Origin: Glaciihabitans arcticus
Lineage (GTDB): Bacteria > Actinomycetota > Actinomycetes > Actinomycetales > Microbacteriaceae
DNA length: 64,000 bases
Direction: 5' to 3'
Assembly: GCF_004310685.1 (NCBI RefSeq)
Contig: NZ_SISG01000001.1
Location: 434,001-498,000 of the forward strand
Numbering within the stretch: position 1 is the stretch's first letter; every line of letters starts with the position of its first letter. The notes below the pieces were generated by a model. It was not told the origin of the DNA and did no database searches. It saw only the letters and a list, made by a program, of their open reading frames with translations. Positions 41,514-50,600 of this stretch are shown here, piece after piece. Both the position numbers and the translations under genes were made by a program.

Positions 41514-42863
41514 ATGCGAGTTAGTAACCTAAGTGTCACCGGTGTCCTGGGCCAGTATGACCACCACCTCGACTTGCCGGGCTCGGGCGACTTCGCAATC
41601 GTCTACGGCCCGAACGGCGTCGGCAAAACTAAGTTTCTCGAAGCCATCGACGGCTTAATGAGGCTCGACACCGCTCAACTCACGCAGCTTCCGTTTGATC
41701 GCGCGCACATCGTTTTCGACGATGGGTCTCATTTCTCGGTGTCGCGAAGTGGAAAATTTAGCAGCCTAAACGTCGAGACGATCTACGAGCTGCGCTTCGT
41801 ACTAGAACGGCGTGGCAATCGGCCCATTCATTGGGTCACAGATGATCGCGGAATAGCGCAGTTCGAGAGATTTCTCCGCACAGAGACAACGTGGTCGCCA
41901 ATCGCTGGAACTACGGAATGGCAGGACAACGCGGACGGCGAGATCGCAGATTTCGTCGATCTTCAGCGTCGATTCAGTTCGGGTCGCTCGTTAACAGACG
42001 CAAAAATGGCGAGACCGATGCCAGATGGTTTGTCAGATTTCTCTGCCGAATTACAGTCCCATTTGATTGAAACGCAGCGTCTTCGAATCGAGGAGTATTC
42101 TGCCGGCCGAGACCGCGCAATGGGACGAAATGGACGACAAAGACGTCCAATAAGCACCATCGTCAACTATGCGAATCGGACAAAAAAGCTTCTTTCAGAA
42201 GCCTTGGCAGAAAACTCAAAAATTACTCAGCAGCTCGATCGAACGTTCCCGAATAGGATGCTGGGCCAGGAGGAGCGCCCTGCAATCAATGAGAATGAAA
42301 TTCGGCAGAAATACGACCTTCAGGACCGCTTCCGGAGCAGGCTGGCTCAGATTGCTCTTATTGGGCTTGAGCCGGAACTCTCGCTCCCGAAGAGAAAGCT
42401 TTCGCCTTTCGAGATAGCAATGCTCGATCTTTATCTGCGAGACGCGGATCGCAAGCTGGAGTCCTTCGAGGAACTGCTTGCGCGTATCGAGCTCTTCGAG
42501 GACATCGTCAACACTCGCTTCTTGCGAAAGATACTTCACGTGAACGCCGATGACGGCCTCGCAGTAACGTCAACTGAAGACGGCAGCACCATCGACCTCG
42601 ACTCCTTGTCTTCCGGCGAGCAACACGAGATCATCCTCATGTATGGCCTGTTATTCAACGTAAAGGCAGGCTCGCTTGTGCTGATCGACGAACCGGAGAT
42701 TTCTCTCCATGTCAGCTGGCAACTCAGTTTTGTCAGCGATGTTGCTCGGATAGCGAAGCTGAGTGGATTCCAATTCATAGTTGCGACTCATTCACCACAG
42801 GTGATCAACAACTGGTGGACGAACGCGAAACAACTCGGACCGGAAAATGCTGAATTTCAATGA
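41514..42863 (+). CDS. AAA/ABC-type ATPase of a PARIS-like defence pair (AriA-like)
   Basis: A 449-residue SMC/RecF/OLD-like ATPase. Walker A GPNGVGKT (32-39); a long helical insertion (about 150-335); ABC signature LSSGEQ (365-370); Walker B LVLIDEPEISLH (388-399); switch VATHSP with His426. GGAG precedes the ATG by 4 nt. It overlaps the next gene by 4 bp. An ATPase of this class followed by a DUF4435/TOPRIM-type gene is the make-up of PARIS (AriA/AriB) anti-phage systems; OLD/Gabija-like pairs are the alternative. Base composition is clearly AT-richer than in neighbouring genes, suggesting transfer. The 190 bp upstream hold no gene. Confidence 0.75.
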   Translation: MRVSNLSVTGVLGQYDHHLDLPGSGDFAIVYGPNGVGKTKFLEAIDGLMRLDTAQLTQLPFDRAHIVFDDGSHFSVSRSGKFSSLNVETIYELRFVLERRGNRPIHWVTDDRGIAQFERFLRTETTWSPIAGTTEWQDNADGEIADFVDLQRRFSSGRSLTDAKMARPMPDGLSDFSAELQSHLIETQRLRIEEYSAGRDRAMGRNGRQRRPISTIVNYANRTKKLLSEALAENSKITQQLDRTFPNRMLGQEERPAINENEIRQKYDLQDRFRSRLAQIALIGLEPELSLPKRKLSPFEIAMLDLYLRDADRKLESFEELLARIELFEDIVNTRFLRKILHVNADDGLAVTSTEDGSTIDLDSLSSGEQHEIILMYGLLFNVKAGSLVLIDEPEISLHVSWQLSFVSDVARIAKLSGFQFIVATHSPQVINNWWTNAKQLGPENAEFQ

Positions 42864-43702
42864 TGGAATTACTTACTGCTGATTCTCTTTACGCACACGT
42901 ACTGATGCAGCGTCAGACGTCTCAGATGATTTTCGCCATCTTCGAAGGCAGCGACGAAGACCGTCTGCTGACGGGTCATCTCAATGAATCCGACCTGACG
43001 CCTCTAATTGGCGGCGGAAAGGCCGCTGTATACGGCGCGGGATTGCTTCTTCATGCAAACCGCCTAAAGGGTGCCGTGGCCGTGATCGATCGAGACCTGG
43101 ACGATCATCTTGGTATTTCTGCTTCATACCCTCCAACGATCGTGGCCACCGCTTCGTACGACTTGGTCGGAGATGTCATCCGACAGCGGCCTGAATTGCT
43201 CATGCGCACCATGAGCGTTCATTCCACAGAAGCGTACGCGGCGCTAAGCACTGGCTCCGGAGGACGTCCTATGGATCTTATTTATTTGGTCGCGATGGTT
43301 CTAGCACCGCTTCGCCTGGTCAATGAGCAGAGAGTTTTGGGTCTTAAACTTCGGAAATTTCCGTTCGAAGCGGTCATACAAACCGACCTGACTATTCCTG
43401 CGATCGAGGACGTGCTCAAGATCGCAAATTCGAGATCGGGCACCATTCACGATCTCGAGGACATGGCGACAGACCTCGTAAACGCCGAGGTCATATTGAC
43501 TTCGAAGGACTGCGGGGGTCATGACCTGCTGTCGGTTGCTGCGGGCTTGCTGCGGGCTTGCGGAGCAAGCGGAGTAAGTCCAAAAAGCCTTACGATCGGG
43601 CTTTTTTCGGCGGTCGACTCCTCGGTGATCAAAACCCTGCCTGTTTTCGAACCGCTTCAAAAGTGGGCCGCCGAGTATTCTCGGCGGGCATTCGCGTTCT
43701 GA
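42860..43702 (+). CDS. TOPRIM/DUF4435-like effector of the ATPase pair (AriB-like)
   Basis: A 280-residue protein whose N-terminal half fits a TOPRIM fold: IFAIFEGSDEDRLL (Glu29, with Glu33/Asp34 at the position of the usual Asp), then GGGKAAVYGA, then AVAVIDRDLDDHLG with the D-x-D pair Asp77/Asp79, and TASYDLVGDV where DUF4435 proteins have a T-x-x-x-D-L/E segment. In PARIS, AriB is a DUF4435 TOPRIM nuclease released from AriA upon phage sensing. The start ATG overlaps the ATPase stop (ATGA). Identification is by motif order and context, not alignment. The C-terminal half is unrecognised. Confidence 0.65.
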   Translation: MMELLTADSLYAHVLMQRQTSQMIFAIFEGSDEDRLLTGHLNESDLTPLIGGGKAAVYGAGLLLHANRLKGAVAVIDRDLDDHLGISASYPPTIVATASYDLVGDVIRQRPELLMRTMSVHSTEAYAALSTGSGGRPMDLIYLVAMVLAPLRLVNEQRVLGLKLRKFPFEAVIQTDLTIPAIEDVLKIANSRSGTIHDLEDMATDLVNAEVILTSKDCGGHDLLSVAAGLLRACGASGVSPKSLTIGLFSAVDSSVIKTLPVFEPLQKWAAEYSRRAFAF

Positions 43703-43805
43703 CGAACGGTACATTCGTCACCCCAGGAGGCCGATAGATCGGACGCACGAATTGCGCGGGGCGGACCGACGGTATTCATCGACAAACTTTCGCCAGATCG
43801 AACTG

Positions 43806-43877
43806 TGCCCCCAGGCAGATTCGAACTGCCGCCCCTGCCTCCGGAGGGCAGTGCTCTATCCCCTGAGCTATGGGGGC
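43806..43877 (-). tRNA. tRNA-Arg (anticodon CCG)
   Basis: Minus-strand cloverleaf: acceptor GCCCCCA paired with TGGGGGC, D-arm AGCTCAGGGGATAGAGCA, anticodon stem-loop CTGCC-CTCCGGA-GGCAG with CCG at positions 34-36, T-loop GTTCGAATC, discriminator A, no encoded CCA. Reads CGG codons. Its 3' end faces the AT-richer ATPase/TOPRIM pair about 100 bp away, the usual position of tRNA-integrated islands, though I find no duplicated 3' end on the far side. Confidence 0.93.
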
Positions 43878-43918
43878 CCGGAGAACGTCTCCAAGGTTAC
43901 CAGTCGTAGGCTGGCCAC

Positions 43919-44572
43919 ATGAGCGAGCCCAGCCTGCGCGACCGACTAAGAGCCCTGAAGGTCTTCGGCGAGGACATGCCCGAGCTGGTTCCGGATGCCG
44001 CACCGCACGATCCCCTCGACCTCCTGCGCACCTGGCTGGAGGAAGCGCTGGCGCAGGGTGTCGCCCAACCGCACGCCATGACGCTGGCGACGAGTGACGC
44101 CGCCGGAGCGCCGAGTGCCCGCACCCTGCTACTCAAGGACCTCACACCGGAGGGCGTCTGGTTCGCGAGCCTGTCGTCGAGTCCGAAGGGGCGTGACCTC
44201 GAGGCCAACCCGCGAGCCGCCGTGGTGCTCTACTGGCGCGAGCAGGGGCGCCAGATCAGGGTCACGGGAGCCATTGAGAAGGGGCCACGCGACGTGGCAC
44301 GGGCGGATTTCCTGCAACGTCATCCCAAAGCCAGGGCGACGGCGATAGCCGGCCACCAGAGCGAGCCGATCGGCGACGATCATGACGAACTTCAGGCCGA
44401 TGCACAGGCCCGCGTCGATGCCGATGACCGGTTCGTGCCGGAGGAGTGGGTGGCCTGGATTCTCCGCCCACAGACCGTCGAATTCTGGCAGGCAGCGCGC
44501 CACCGCGAGCAGACCCGGCTGCGCTACGAGAAGTCAGGCGGCGACTGGCAACGGGACCTGCTCTGGCCGTGA
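43919..44572 (+). CDS. pdxH: Pyridoxamine/pyridoxine 5'-phosphate oxidase
   Basis: FMN enzyme oxidising PNP or PMP to PLP. 217 residues. Typical segments: AMTLATSDAAGAPSARTLLLKDL, FASLSSSPKGRDLEANPRAAVVLYW, QIRVTGAIEK, and the C-terminal PNPOx tail VEFWQ...RLRYEK...W-x-R-D-LLWP that sets PNP/PMP use. TAGGCT lies 6 nt before the ATG. It stands alone with no PLP synthase genes nearby, and is separated from tRNA-Arg by 41 bp. Confidence 0.9.
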   Translation: MSEPSLRDRLRALKVFGEDMPELVPDAAPHDPLDLLRTWLEEALAQGVAQPHAMTLATSDAAGAPSARTLLLKDLTPEGVWFASLSSSPKGRDLEANPRAAVVLYWREQGRQIRVTGAIEKGPRDVARADFLQRHPKARATAIAGHQSEPIGDDHDELQADAQARVDADDRFVPEEWVAWILRPQTVEFWQAARHREQTRLRYEKSGGDWQRDLLWP

Positions 44573-44584
44573 CAAGATCGACCC

Positions 44585-45379
44585 ATGCAGCGCACTGTCT
44601 CCTCGCACCTCGAGATGAATCTCGCCGGCAACACCGACATGGTCTTCAGCATCGCGGCGGTGTCCAGCGCCGAGCTCGCGAGTGAGTCGGCCACCTATGT
44701 TCTGGATGGCACGCCCCTCGACTTCACCGAACTGACCGACCGCCACGGAACGCGACTCCACCGCCTTGCGGCGGGCCCGGGCTCCCTCGTCGTCGACTAC
44801 CGTGCGGTGGTGGAGGGACGCAGCGAGCCCGCCCCGGTCGACCCCCTCGACCAGGTCATCTACCTGCGGCCGAGTCGTTACTGCGAGTCCGACAGCCTGC
44901 TGCCCACGGCGCGCTCCGAGTTCGGCGGCCTGGTCGGCCACGAGCTTCTCAGCGCGGTCACCCTCTGGGTGTGGAACAAGCTCAGCTACGTCCCCGGCTC
45001 CAGCCGGGTCACCGACGGTGCCGCCGGGACCCTGATGGCCCGTCGGGGTGTCTGCCGCGACTACGCCCATCTCGTGATCGCCCTGCTGCGCGCGCTCGAC
45101 GTGCCCGCCCGCATGGCAGCGGTGTACGCGCCCGGGCTCAGCCCGATGGACTTCCACGCCGTGGCTGAGGCGTTCATCGACGGCGAGTGGTGGGTCGTCG
45201 ATGCCACGCGTCTGGCTCCCCGCCAGTCGATGGTGCGCATCTCGACCGGCCGCGATGCCGCGGACATCGCGTTCCTCACCAACCATTGGGCCGACCTGGT
45301 GCTGAACAAGCTCACGGTGCTGGCCATCGTCGACGAGCTGCCGACGGATGACGGCATCCAGCAGCTGCAATTGGGTTAG
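44585..45379 (+). CDS. Transglutaminase-like protein
   Basis: A 264-residue protein with a bacterial transglutaminase-like N-terminal beta domain (about 1-110) and a transglutaminase core. Triad visible: Cys157 in [11 protein letters not shown], His191 in [10 protein letters not shown], Asp206 in WWVVDATRL. This family covers papain-fold proteases or amidases acting on peptides. No signal peptide, so cytoplasmic. CAAGAT lies 6 nt before the ATG. It comes 12 bp after pdxH. Confidence 0.88.
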   Translation: MQRTVSSHLEMNLAGNTDMVFSIAAVSSAELASESATYVLDGTPLDFTELTDRHGTRLHRLAAGPGSLVVDYRAVVEGRSEPAPVDPLDQVIYLRPSRYCESDSLLPTARSEFGGLVGHELLSAVTLWVWNKLSYVPGSSRVTDGAAGTLMARRGVCRDYAHLVIALLRALDVPARMAAVYAPGLSPMDFHAVAEAFIDGEWWVVDATRLAPRQSMVRISTGRDAADIAFLTNHWADLVLNKLTVLAIVDELPTDDGIQQLQLG

Positions 45380-45417
45380 CCCGACCTCGCCGACCGGCGA
45401 CGATAAGCTTGACTACC

Positions 45418-47076
45418 GTGAATCCCGCCGATCTCTCCGCCTCCCTGCTCGCCGCCGTCTCCACCGTGCTCGAGCGCCGTGGAGCCACTCAGTCCGTGAC
45501 GCTCGGCGACGTTGTGCTGGAGCGCCCGCGCAATCGGGATCACGGTGATTGGGCATCCAACATCGCCATGAAACTGGCGAAGCCGCTCGGCACGAACCCG
45601 CGCGAGCTCGCGACTGAGATCGCCGAGGCACTCTCGGCCGTCGACGGAGTGTCGAAGGTGGATGTCGCGGGCCCGGGCTTCATCAACATCACCCTCGATG
45701 CGGCCGCCGCCGGTGCCCTCGCGAAGACCATCGTCGAGGCCGGAGCGAGCTACGGCGAGGGCGACCTCTACGCCGGTGTGCCGATCAACCTCGAGTTCGT
45801 CTCCGCCAACCCGACCGGCCCGATTCACATCGGTGGTGTGCGCTGGGCGGCCGTCGGTGACAGCCTCGCCCGCATCTTCCAGTCGCAGGGCGGCGTCGTC
45901 ACCCGCGAGTACTACTTCAACGACCACGGCGCGCAGATCGACCGTTTCGCGCGCAGTCTCGTTGCGGCGTTCCACGGCGAGCCCGCCCCCGAGGACGGCT
46001 ACGCGGGGCAGTACATCCTCGACATCACGGCCCGCATCATCAACGACTACCCGGGCGACCTCACCAAGCTGCCCGCAGATGAGCTGCAGGAGGTCTTCCG
46101 CTCAGTCGGCGTCGAGCTCATGTTCGGCGACATCAAGGCGAGCCTGCACAACTTCGGCGTCGACTTCGATGTCTACTTCCACGAGAACGAGGTGCACGAG
46201 TCGGGCGCGGTCGACCGCGCCGTCGCCCGCCTTCGCGAGCTCGGTCACATCTTCGAGGAGGACGGCGCCACCTGGTTGCGCACCACGACCTTCGGCGACG
46301 ACCGCGACCGCGTTGTCATCAAGAGCGACGGGGAGGGCGCCTACATCTCGGGCGACCTCGCCTACTACCTCAACAAGCGCGAGCGGGGTTTCGAGCGCAA
46401 CTTCATCATGCTCGGCGCCGACCACCACGGCTACCTCAAGCGCCTGATGGCCATGACCGAGGCCTTCGGTGACAAGCCTTACTACAACCTCGAGATCCTC
46501 ATCGGCCAGATGGTCAACCTGCTTCGGGATGGCGAACCGCTGCGCATGTCGAAGCGCGCCGGCACCGTTGTGTCCCTCGAAGACCTCGTCGAGGCGGTCG
46601 GGGTGGACGCGGGACGCTACGCTCTCGTGCGCAGCTCGATCGACTCGACCATCGACATCGACCTCGACCTGTGGAGCCGCAAGACGAGCGACAACCCCGT
46701 CTTCTACGTGCAGTACGGCCACGCCCGCACGCATCAGGTGGCACGCAATGCCGCCGCCTCGGGTGTCACGCGCGACGTGTTCGACGCCTCGCTGCTCACC
46801 CACGAGACCGAGAGCATCCTGCTCGGCATCCTCGCCGAGTTCCCGCGCATCGTGCGCCAGGCCGCCGAGCTGCGCGAGCCGCACCGCGTCGCCCGTTATG
46901 TCGAGGAAGTCGCCGGCGCCTACCACCGCTGGTACGACAACTGCCGTGTCACTCCGCTCGGCGAAGAGCCGGTCGGCGACGTGCACCGCACCCGCCTGTG
47001 GCTGAACGACGCGACCGGCCAGGTGCTGCGCAACGGCCTCGGCTTGCTCGGCGTGAGCGCGCCGGAGCGCATGTAA
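45418..47076 (+). CDS. argS: Arginyl-tRNA synthetase
   Basis: Class I aminoacyl-tRNA synthetase that charges tRNA-Arg. About 552 residues. The HIGH motif is HIGG in [18 protein letters not shown], a common actinobacterial form; the KMSKS equivalent is MSKRAG; N-terminal Arg-tRNA-synt_N and C-terminal DALR anticodon-binding domains are present. Start: GTG 45418 with TAAGCT 8 nt upstream; TTG 45409 three codons earlier is an alternative. It overlaps the next gene (TAATG). It opens the conserved argS-lysA-hom block. Confidence 0.96.
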   Translation: MNPADLSASLLAAVSTVLERRGATQSVTLGDVVLERPRNRDHGDWASNIAMKLAKPLGTNPRELATEIAEALSAVDGVSKVDVAGPGFINITLDAAAAGALAKTIVEAGASYGEGDLYAGVPINLEFVSANPTGPIHIGGVRWAAVGDSLARIFQSQGGVVTREYYFNDHGAQIDRFARSLVAAFHGEPAPEDGYAGQYILDITARIINDYPGDLTKLPADELQEVFRSVGVELMFGDIKASLHNFGVDFDVYFHENEVHESGAVDRAVARLRELGHIFEEDGATWLRTTTFGDDRDRVVIKSDGEGAYISGDLAYYLNKRERGFERNFIMLGADHHGYLKRLMAMTEAFGDKPYYNLEILIGQMVNLLRDGEPLRMSKRAGTVVSLEDLVEAVGVDAGRYALVRSSIDSTIDIDLDLWSRKTSDNPVFYVQYGHARTHQVARNAAASGVTRDVFDASLLTHETESILLGILAEFPRIVRQAAELREPHRVARYVEEVAGAYHRWYDNCRVTPLGEEPVGDVHRTRLWLNDATGQVLRNGLGLLGVSAPERM

Positions 47077-47942
47077 TGGCCGACGAACAGAACAACGACC
47101 TCGCGAAGACCGTCGAGCTCGGCGAGCTGCCGATCGTGCGCGAGGGCGACGTACTCACCGTGCCCAAGAAGGAGAAGAAGCGCCGTCGCGGCCTCGGCTG
47201 GCTCATCGCCCTCGGCGTGGTCATCGTGCTCGGGGTGGTCGGCTGGATCGTCGGCGACATCGTGGCCCGCGACTTCGCGCAGAACTTCGTGCGCGAGAAG
47301 GTCACCGAGGTGTTCAACCTCGAGCCCGGCGCCGACATGGATGTCACCATCGGCCCGGGATCCCTGCTCGCGCAAGCGCTCACCGGCAGTATCGATTCGG
47401 TGGATGTCTCTGTTCCCGACGTCTCCTTCGGTGCCATCTCCGGCGATCTCGACCTGGCGCTCACCGGCATCCCGCTTGACACGGCCCTTCCCGTCGACAC
47501 GATGCGGGTCGCCCTTGCGGTTCCGGAAGCGAACCTCTCGGCCCTCTCGTCGTACCTGAGCGGCGCAGAGCTCACGGACATCTCCCTCGTCGAGGATCGT
47601 GTTGCCATCGCGACCGAGTTCCAGGTCTTCGGGTTCGCGGTGCCGGTCGGCGTGGAGCTGCTGCCCGCGGTTGTCAACGGCGAGATCGCCTTCGACCCCA
47701 GCGTCATCACCGTCAATGGCGCCGACATCTCGGTCGAGGCGCTGCGCGAGGGTCCGTTCGCCGGAATCGCGCGCGACCTGCTCGGCCAGCGCTCCTTCTG
47801 CGTCGGCGAGTACTTGCCCGCCGCCCTCACCCTGACCGATGTCGACGTCGTATCGGGAAGCCTCGTGGTGAAGCTCAGCGGAGACGGCGCTGCGCTCGGC
47901 GGAGCCGGGCTCTCCGAGGTCGGCACCTGCCCCGCCGCATAG
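47076..47942 (+). CDS. LmeA/DUF2993-family membrane protein, copy 1
   Basis: A 288-residue protein: acidic N-terminus, Lys/Arg cluster (KKEKKRRRG), one membrane segment (LGWLIALGVVIVLGVVGWIVG), then an extracytoplasmic DUF2993 domain (GPGSLLAQALTGSIDSVDVSVPDVSFG...). LmeA of mycobacteria binds phospholipids and supports lipomannan elongation; the role here is inferred from family only. The ATG overlaps the argS stop (TAATG). Both this and the next gene end with a Cys-containing GTC-x-AA type tail, so they are paralogues. Confidence 0.83.
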   Translation: MADEQNNDLAKTVELGELPIVREGDVLTVPKKEKKRRRGLGWLIALGVVIVLGVVGWIVGDIVARDFAQNFVREKVTEVFNLEPGADMDVTIGPGSLLAQALTGSIDSVDVSVPDVSFGAISGDLDLALTGIPLDTALPVDTMRVALAVPEANLSALSSYLSGAELTDISLVEDRVAIATEFQVFGFAVPVGVELLPAVVNGEIAFDPSVITVNGADISVEALREGPFAGIARDLLGQRSFCVGEYLPAALTLTDVDVVSGSLVVKLSGDGAALGGAGLSEVGTCPAA

Positions 47943-48019
47943 CGACGGACCGGGTAACAGCACGGTATCAACCGGCACGCCGCGCGCGTATCGCACGGTA
48001 GACAGGCCAGTATGGGCTC

Positions 48020-49078
48020 ATGGACCGCGAACCAGAACCGTTCAACTGGGGCCTCGGCGCATCGAACCCCGCCCAGCCGACCTCTGACGAGTCCCTCGCT
48101 CGTGATGGTGCGGCCGCCCGCGAGGCGGCCATAGCCCGCGAGGCAGCCATTGTTCGCGCAAATGCCGCGGCCCGCGCCCAGCTCGTGCAGAATCCTCCCG
48201 TTGAGCGCCAGCGGGAGACGGTCAAGAAGGTCGACCGCTACTACGACCCCTCGGTGAGCTACAACCCGGTGGACCTCGGCTTCCAGGAGGTCGAGATCGC
48301 CCCGAAGGGCTTCCTGCGCCGCCTCCTCCCTGTCGTGGTCACGCTCGCGATCCTCGGCGGTATCGTCGTCGGCGGTACGATCGCGGTCGACGGATTCCTG
48401 CGTGACTCGGCATCCAACCTCATCGGCGACCTGGTCGGCAGTGCTCTCAAGGTCGAGGACGACGCGAAGGTCGACGTGGACCTCGGCGGCGGGCTGTTCC
48501 TCGCCCAGGCCGCGAGCGGCTCGATCGACAACGTGAGCGTGGACGTCTCGAAGGCGAGCTTCGGCGGCCTCACCGGTGCACTCGCGCTCGAGGCGAAGGG
48601 TGTGCCGACGAGCCCCTCCGTTCCCTCTGACAGCGTGGCCATCGCGCTGACGCTCGATGAAGAGGGCGCGCTCGCCTTCGCGACCGCCCTGCAGGGTGCG
48701 GCCACAACACCCGTCACCCTCGGCGACGGGACCATGACCCTCAGCTCCGCCGTCAAGGCCGGCGGCAAGCGGGTGCCCCTGCTCGTCGCATTCGTGCCGA
48801 GCGTCGTCGAGGGCGCGCTCGTGCTCACCCCGCAGACCATCACCGTGGGCGAGACACCGATGACCACTGAGGAGTTCGCGGCCAGCAAGTACGGCAAGGT
48901 CGGTAAGGTGCTGCTCAACCCACGCACGCTGTGCGTCGCGACCTTCCTGCCCGAGAAGCTCACCCTCACCGGCCTCACCGTCACGCCCGCGACGGTGATC
49001 CTCACGGCGGACGGCAAGAAGGTTCCCCTCGCGGGTGGCGGGCTGTCCTCGCGCGGCACCTGCGCTCCGGCGGCCTGA
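48020..49078 (+). CDS. LmeA/DUF2993-family membrane protein, copy 2
   Basis: A 352-residue paralogue of the preceding gene. Long cytoplasmic N-terminus with an Ala/Arg/Glu-rich helical segment (about 25-60), one membrane segment (LPVVVTLAILGGIVVGGTIAV), then DUF2993 with GGLFLAQAASGSIDNVSVDVSKASFG aligned to copy 1 and a conserved ending RGTCAPAA. A putative -10 (CAGTAT) lies 6 nt before the ATG. Probably also phospholipid-binding at the outer membrane leaflet face. It sits between argS and lysA. Confidence 0.82.
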   Translation: MDREPEPFNWGLGASNPAQPTSDESLARDGAAAREAAIAREAAIVRANAAARAQLVQNPPVERQRETVKKVDRYYDPSVSYNPVDLGFQEVEIAPKGFLRRLLPVVVTLAILGGIVVGGTIAVDGFLRDSASNLIGDLVGSALKVEDDAKVDVDLGGGLFLAQAASGSIDNVSVDVSKASFGGLTGALALEAKGVPTSPSVPSDSVAIALTLDEEGALAFATALQGAATTPVTLGDGTMTLSSAVKAGGKRVPLLVAFVPSVVEGALVLTPQTITVGETPMTTEEFAASKYGKVGKVLLNPRTLCVATFLPEKLTLTGLTVTPATVILTADGKKVPLAGGGLSSRGTCAPAA

Positions 49079-49190
49079 TCACCCCCTCCTCGCGCTACCG
49101 ATACGATTGGATCGGCTTCGGGAGCCTCCCCGGCGTCCCGCTTTCGTTCCTTCGATCCTGTTATCCGATCCTTCGTTCAGAGGTCCGCAC

Positions 49191-50600
49191 GTGTCTGACA
49201 ATCCGCTCGCCCCGTCGTGGCTGGTCCGCCCGCACGACGCCAACGCGCTCGCGCCGAGCGTCTGGTCGCAGAACGCGGAGCGCGCAGCCGACGGTGAGCT
49301 GCTCATCGCGGGCGCCTCGGCGATAGCTATCGCGGCCGAGTACGGCACACCCGTGTACGTGATCGATGAGGCGGATGTCAGGACTCGCGCCCGGGGCATC
49401 CGCGACTCATTCGACGCGGAGTTCGCCGCGATCGGCTCGAGCGTCAAGGTCTACTACGCCGGAAAGGCGTTCCTCTCCACCCAGGTCGCGGCGTGGATGA
49501 TCGAGGACGGCCTCAATATCGACGTCTGCAGCGGAGGCGAGCTCGCCGTCGCCCTCGCCGGGGGAGCGCCGCCCGAGCGTCTCGGCCTGCACGGCAACAA
49601 CAAGAGCGTCGCCGAGATCGACCGTGCCGTCGGCGTCGGCATCGGGGCGATCGTGCTCGACAGCCTCATCGAGATCGAACGCGTGGCCGAGGCGGCGGCG
49701 CGGCACGGTCGTGTGCAGCCCGTGCGCCTGCGGGTCAACAGCGGCGTGCACGCGCACACTCACGAGTACCTCGCCACGGCCCGCGAGGACCAGAAGTTCG
49801 GCATCCCGCTCGCCGAGGTCGCCGCGACGGTGGCCAGCATCCGCTCGCACGACTCGCTCGAGTTCCTCGGCCTGCACTCCCACATCGGTTCCCAGATCTT
49901 CGAGTCCGACGGATTCGCCGAGGCCACCTCGCGCCTCTTCGCCGTGCACGCCGAACTGCTGGCCGGTGGCCCGGTTCCCGAGTTAAACCTCGGCGGCGGG
50001 TTCGGCATCGCCTATACATCGGTGGATGACGCGCTGCCCATCCCGGAGCTCGCGCGCAGGCTCGCCGCCATCGTGGCGACGGCGGCCGCCGAGCGCGGGA
50101 TCCCCGTTCCGGTCATCGCGATCGAGCCCGGCCGTTCCATCATCGGCCCGTCGATGACCACGCTGTACACGGTCGGCACGATCAAGGACGTGGTGGTCTC
50201 GGACGCTTCGACAGGCTCAGCGACCGCCGTGCGCAAGTACGTCAGCGTTGACGGCGGGATGAGCGACAACATCCGCCCGGCTCTGTACGCCGCAGACTAC
50301 TCAGCGCGCATCGCGAACCGTTCCTCGACCGCAGCCCCGGCGCTCGTGCGGGTTGCGGGCAAGCACTGCGAGAGCGGGGACATCCTCGTACACGCCGACT
50401 ACCTGCCGGGCGACGTGCAACCCGGCGACCTGCTCGCGATACCCGCGACGGGTGCCTACGGCTGGGCGATGGCCAGCAACTACAACTACCTCGCGCGACC
50501 ACCCGTCGTCGCCGTGAAGACCGGCCGTACACGAGTCATCGTGCGCGGCGAGACCGAAGCGGACCTGCTCTCCAGGGACGCCGGATTGGACACTGAATGA
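49191..50600 (+). CDS. lysA: Diaminopimelate decarboxylase
   Basis: PLP enzyme making L-lysine from meso-diaminopimelate, the last lysine step. 469 residues. PLP Lys92 in YYAGKAFLS; GLHSHIGSQ; GGGFGIAY; IEPGRSI; C-terminal KHCESGDIL with the active-site Cys, and GAYGWAMASNYN. GTG 49191 has AGAGG 6 nt upstream. Residues about 335-345 (SDASTGSATA) form an extra segment before RKYVSVDGGMSDN, encoded by a repeat-like sequence. The stop overlaps hom (ATGA). Confidence 0.96.
   Translation: MSDNPLAPSWLVRPHDANALAPSVWSQNAERAADGELLIAGASAIAIAAEYGTPVYVIDEADVRTRARGIRDSFDAEFAAIGSSVKVYYAGKAFLSTQVAAWMIEDGLNIDVCSGGELAVALAGGAPPERLGLHGNNKSVAEIDRAVGVGIGAIVLDSLIEIERVAEAAARHGRVQPVRLRVNSGVHAHTHEYLATAREDQKFGIPLAEVAATVASIRSHDSLEFLGLHSHIGSQIFESDGFAEATSRLFAVHAELLAGGPVPELNLGGGFGIAYTSVDDALPIPELARRLAAIVATAAAERGIPVPVIAIEPGRSIIGPSMTTLYTVGTIKDVVVSDASTGSATAVRKYVSVDGGMSDNIRPALYAADYSARIANRSSTAAPALVRVAGKHCESGDILVHADYLPGDVQPGDLLAIPATGAYGWAMASNYNYLARPPVVAVKTGRTRVIVRGETEADLLSRDAGLDTE
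50202..50225. repeat. Repeat-like sequence inserted within lysA
   Basis: The stretch containing GCTTCGACAGGCTCAGCGAC resembles a short repeat that I recall being dispersed through Microbacteriaceae genomes, normally between genes. Here it is in frame in lysA and encodes DASTGSAT, in a loop where I recall most homologues being shorter. Only one copy is seen in this window. Confidence 0.5.
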
